A stretch of 35,218 nucleotides of DNA, from NCBI GenBank assembly GCA_020846715.1, contig JADLDK010000038.1:1-35218 (forward strand). The letters run 5' to 3'. Every line of letters starts with the position of its first letter. The first letter of the stretch is position 1. Positions 32,946-35,218 of this stretch are shown piece after piece. The notes beneath the pieces are model-generated. The model was not told where the DNA came from. It did no database searches and was given only the letters and a program-made list of their open reading frames with translations. Both the position numbers and the translations under genes were made by a program. This stretch comes from Armatimonadota bacterium (GTDB lineage: Bacteria; Armatimonadota; UBA5829; DSUL01).

Positions 32946-35218
32946 TTACAGGCTGAAGAGAGTGCGCAGGTCCAGGCGCGCTTCTACGGCAGTGCGATCC
33001 TGGATATCCGGGTTGGAGTTGTGCCACTGGATTGCCTCGCCTGTGAAGGTGAGGTAGCGGTCTGCGTCAATCTTGTGATCCACCTTCACTTTGATTGAGT
33101 TGCCGCTAACAGTGCCGCTTGCGGTCATAGTGGTGTCCAGTCCGTAATAGATGTCAAACAGGAAGTTGCCGCTCTGGCGCTGCAGACCAAACATCTGCTT
33201 TGTTATGTCCGTGGCAGCCTTTGGATTTCGGTCGTGGCGCAGATCAAGCACAAGATTCAAACCGTTCGACAGCTTGCTTGTCACTTTGAACGAGCGCGAA
33301 ACGCCAAAGTCTATCTGGCCGCTGGGCAGTTCTTTGTACTGGTTGACGACATAGGCCAACTGAGTCGTCGGGCTGAGCCTTACATCTGCGTTTATGTTGC
33401 GAATAGGCTCCAGGCGCCCCCAGCCACCGTCCTTGTCCTTGTAGTAGAGATCCACGTGCCACCACTTTTTGGGATCAGGATCACTCTTGAAAGTGTACCC
33501 TCGCGCAAACTGAATCTTCTGGTTGGCGGGCAATACGTGCGCGTAGTCCAGGCCGACGACATTCTTGCCCCACAGCCCGTCAAGTTTCACACCGCGCGTG
33601 AATGTGGACTGCCCGCCGCTCATATTGGCCTGGCCAAGCTGCGCAGCCACATTGAGCTGCCTAAGTGGGCCAAAGCGCTGGGCTACCAGACCTCCGAGAT
33701 TAGCCATATACCCGGCGCCGTTGCCGATATAGTTGGTCTGGCGGCTCACAAGGTCGAGGCTGGCATTCAGATTCTTCGAAGCTGCCCACTTAAAGCCGAC
33801 CTTACTCATGCTCTCGGACGGGTCTGCGCCACGGTCAATACTGGACTGCGCTGCTTGCAGTGTCAGCGATTTTCCCAGCCTGGATTGCAGTTGGTACAGC
33901 TCGCTATTTTCAAACTTGCCATTCATGTAGCTGAGCCGCCGGTTGTCCATACTCAGCCATTGAGGCCGCGCCTTGTCCGTCTCAAAATGTTCCTGATTGA
34001 CCGTCGTGCCTGCCAACACACCGCCCGCCACCTGGGTGAGATCAGAGCTGCGTGAAGCGCTCACATACCAGTTGTTCTTGAAGCGTTGCTCAACAGACTG
34101 GAGCTCTTTAAGCGACCCGTTAAGAATATCTCCGTCAGTGCGCCGCAAGCTCTGGTTGTGCTGGAACACGATCTTGGTCTTTTCGGATGGGTTGTAGAGA
34201 AGATTCAGCACATCCTGAGAATCTGACAGCAGGTCGGTCGCGTTGTTTGAGCGCACCAGCGAACTGTTGAGCTTCAGCGCCTTGGAAAGCTCTCCGTCAA
34301 GAGACATGTCATATCTTCTGAAGCCAATTCCCGCGACCATAGCCTGCTTGTCAGGATCAGCCAGGTCGGCAATACGTGTGAATGTGGGGTCTATATTCTG
34401 GTAGTGCGCGCTGAAGTTGATGTGCCTGCCGGCCAGCCCCAGACCAGCCTTGGTCACACCACCCGTATCGCCGTCCACAAGCGAGTAGTTTCCATTGATT
34501 GACAACCCCGTTCCTGCTTTAGCGCTCAGGCCGGCGGACATCTTCCTCAGTCCGGACTCAAGACCAAACTGTCCCTTTTCCACAGGGGCTAACTGCTTAA
34601 GACGCGCAAATTTTGGTCCAACGCTCTGGAAGCTGGCCCAGCTCTGCCAGTTGTTGCTCTTCAACGACAGAGTCTGTTGATTGATACTGTCGTTGCCATC
34701 GCTGATATTCAAGAAGGACAGCGTTCCGGTCAGATTCGGATTCAGCTTGACGTAGGTGCTGAGTGATTTGTGAGAAAGCCCGGCCTCCAATCCAACTGCC
34801 TGTTGGTCGGCCGCGCTCACCTGGCCAGCCGTAGCATTTGGGTCGAACTGGCGGCGAATGGAAAGAGCCAGGTCTGTCAGCTCAGATGTGCTCAAACTGG
34901 CCATCCTCTTGAAGCTGGCATCGACGCTGCGCAGCATGCCGTACGCTCCAAAAGTTGGCTCCACGTACGTCAGCTCAAACGTACGCATCGAGCCGCTGCT
35001 GTCATACACCTGCGTCCAGCCCAGACGGTTCCACGGCGTGCCCTCAGGCAACGCTTTGGCAGGCTGCATCTCCATAGCCGCTGATATTCGCCTGAGTCCT
35101 TTTTCCTTCTGAAGCTGATTGACGACCGCGGGGTCCAGTCCTCCCTGCTCACGCAGGCTCTGAAAACCGGTGAAGTTAGCTCCCACATCCTGGTAGCCAA
35201 GTGAGACTCTCGTGTGTC
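32946..35218 (-). CDS. Large repeat-containing protein, probably outer-membrane beta-rich (5' end outside window)
   Basis: At least 756 residues are visible, and the frame stays open through the right edge. A GTG at 35186 encodes an internal Val rather than the start. The sequence is Asn/Ser/Gly/Leu-rich with many alternating polar/hydrophobic strands of 8-12 residues (for example LTGTLSFLNI, SLKSNNWQSWASF, ISINGNYSLV-like stretches, LNLVLDLRHD), as in outer-membrane barrels. No enzyme motif is seen. A short motif [VI][GD]xxFxxhxxL recurs four times in the N-terminal part. The C terminus (RLDLRTLFSL) ends in Leu with Phe two residues before, an imperfect barrel end signal. It could be a surface fibre instead. 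Its neighbours give no further hint. Confidence 0.6.
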   Translation of the reverse strand, partial: HTRVSLGYQDVGANFTGFQSLREQGGLDPAVVNQLQKEKGLRRISAAMEMQPAKALPEGTPWNRLGWTQVYDSSGSMRTFELTYVEPTFGAYGMLRSVDASFKRMASLSTSELTDLALSIRRQFDPNATAGQVSAADQQAVGLEAGLSHKSLSTYVKLNPNLTGTLSFLNISDGNDSINQQTLSLKSNNWQSWASFQSVGPKFARLKQLAPVEKGQFGLESGLRKMSAGLSAKAGTGLSINGNYSLVDGDTGGVTKAGLGLAGRHINFSAHYQNIDPTFTRIADLADPDKQAMVAGIGFRRYDMSLDGELSKALKLNSSLVRSNNATDLLSDSQDVLNLLYNPSEKTKIVFQHNQSLRRTDGDILNGSLKELQSVEQRFKNNWYVSASRSSDLTQVAGGVLAGTTVNQEHFETDKARPQWLSMDNRRLSYMNGKFENSELYQLQSRLGKSLTLQAAQSSIDRGADPSESMSKVGFKWAASKNLNASLDLVSRQTNYIGNGAGYMANLGGLVAQRFGPLRQLNVAAQLGQANMSGGQSTFTRGVKLDGLWGKNVVGLDYAHVLPANQKIQFARGYTFKSDPDPKKWWHVDLYYKDKDGGWGRLEPIRNINADVRLSPTTQLAYVVNQYKELPSGQIDFGVSRSFKVTSKLSNGLNLVLDLRHDRNPKAATDITKQMFGLQRQSGNFLFDIYYGLDTTMTASGTVSGNSIKVKVDHKIDADRYLTFTGEAIQWHNSNPDIQDRTAVEARLDLRTLFSL
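34362..35186 (-). repeat. Four copies of an 11-residue motif in the outer-membrane-like protein
   Basis: Reading the minus strand from codon 35186, the motif [VI][GD]xxFxxhxxL appears as VGANFTGFQSL (35186-35154), VDASFKRMASL (34925-34893), VGPKFARLKQL (34622-34590) and IDPTFTRIADL (34394-34362), usually after an aromatic-Gln pair such as YQD, FQS or YQN. Spacings are 87, 101 and 76 residues, so the unit is a divergent domain repeat rather than a tandem DNA repeat. Confidence 0.6.

Noticed and set aside
1..35218. CRISPR arrays, insertion sequences, phage or attachment sites
   Set aside because: No regularly spaced repeats, transposase or integrase motifs, or terminal inverted repeats with target duplications were seen.

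Overview
The window is a gene-dense stretch of bacterial chromosome, moderately GC-rich, with short intergenic gaps and frequent GTG/TTG starts. It carries no insertion sequence, phage, CRISPR or tRNA signal that I can see. The mix of genes fits a diderm, deep-branching environmental bacterium: a complete acetyl-cycle arginine operon, a TIGR03790-type secreted protein, a secreted glycosidase-like TIM barrel, STN-domain and outer-membrane-like proteins, a flagellar rod-type protein and a Chlamydia-CdsZ-like zinc-ribbon protein. Armatimonadota, or a neighbour such as Planctomycetota or Acidobacteriota, is my best guess. It is an inference, because no rRNA is present.

Layout. (1) 1-120 is the tail of a SpoIIE/RsbU-type phosphatase. 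(2) 205-8481 (minus) is the arginine operon, transcribed argC-argJ-argB-argD-argF-argG-small membrane protein-argH, with a good promoter (8521-8551) and a strong Shine-Dalgarno before a TTG start. It covers the route from glutamate to arginine, with ArgJ recycling acetyl groups. (3) 8482-8946 is a non-coding gap with a nested three-helix inverted-repeat element. (4) 8947-11757 holds a secreted glycosidase-like protein, an alpha/beta hydrolase and an atypical SDR. (5) 11754-16675 (minus) holds aspS and hisS, a membrane-anchored cyclophilin and a second alpha/beta hydrolase. (6) 16784-18706 holds an isolated flagellar rod/hook-type gene and a TIGR03790 protein. (7) 18875-20779 holds a HydF-like protein with eroded GTPase and iron-sulfur sites, followed by an L,D-transpeptidase. 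(8) 20844-24775 (minus) is a coupled trio: metallophosphoesterase/PQQ-propeller fusion, MFS transporter, conserved protein of unknown function. (9) 24978-31584 holds the zinc-ribbon coiled-coil protein, an ECF sigma/anti-sigma/STN-domain cassette, and a GT4 glycosyltransferase overlapping a membrane protein with an alkaline-phosphatase-like ectodomain. (10) 31947-32843 is a RpoD-like alternative sigma factor with a long structured leader and a strong terminator. (11) 32946 to the right edge (minus) is a large repeat-containing, probably outer-membrane beta-rich protein, cut by the window.

Two places deserve most attention. The first is the HydF homologue: it keeps the three-domain HydF architecture and its P-loop, but lacks the G2, G3 and G4 signatures and all but one cluster ligand, and has gained a histidine patch. 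No other hydrogenase-maturation gene is in view. The second is the ECF cassette, in which a stand-alone periplasmic protein with two STN-like modules overlaps the anti-sigma gene by 77 bp. This suggests a signalling route resembling FecIR but without a TonB receptor.
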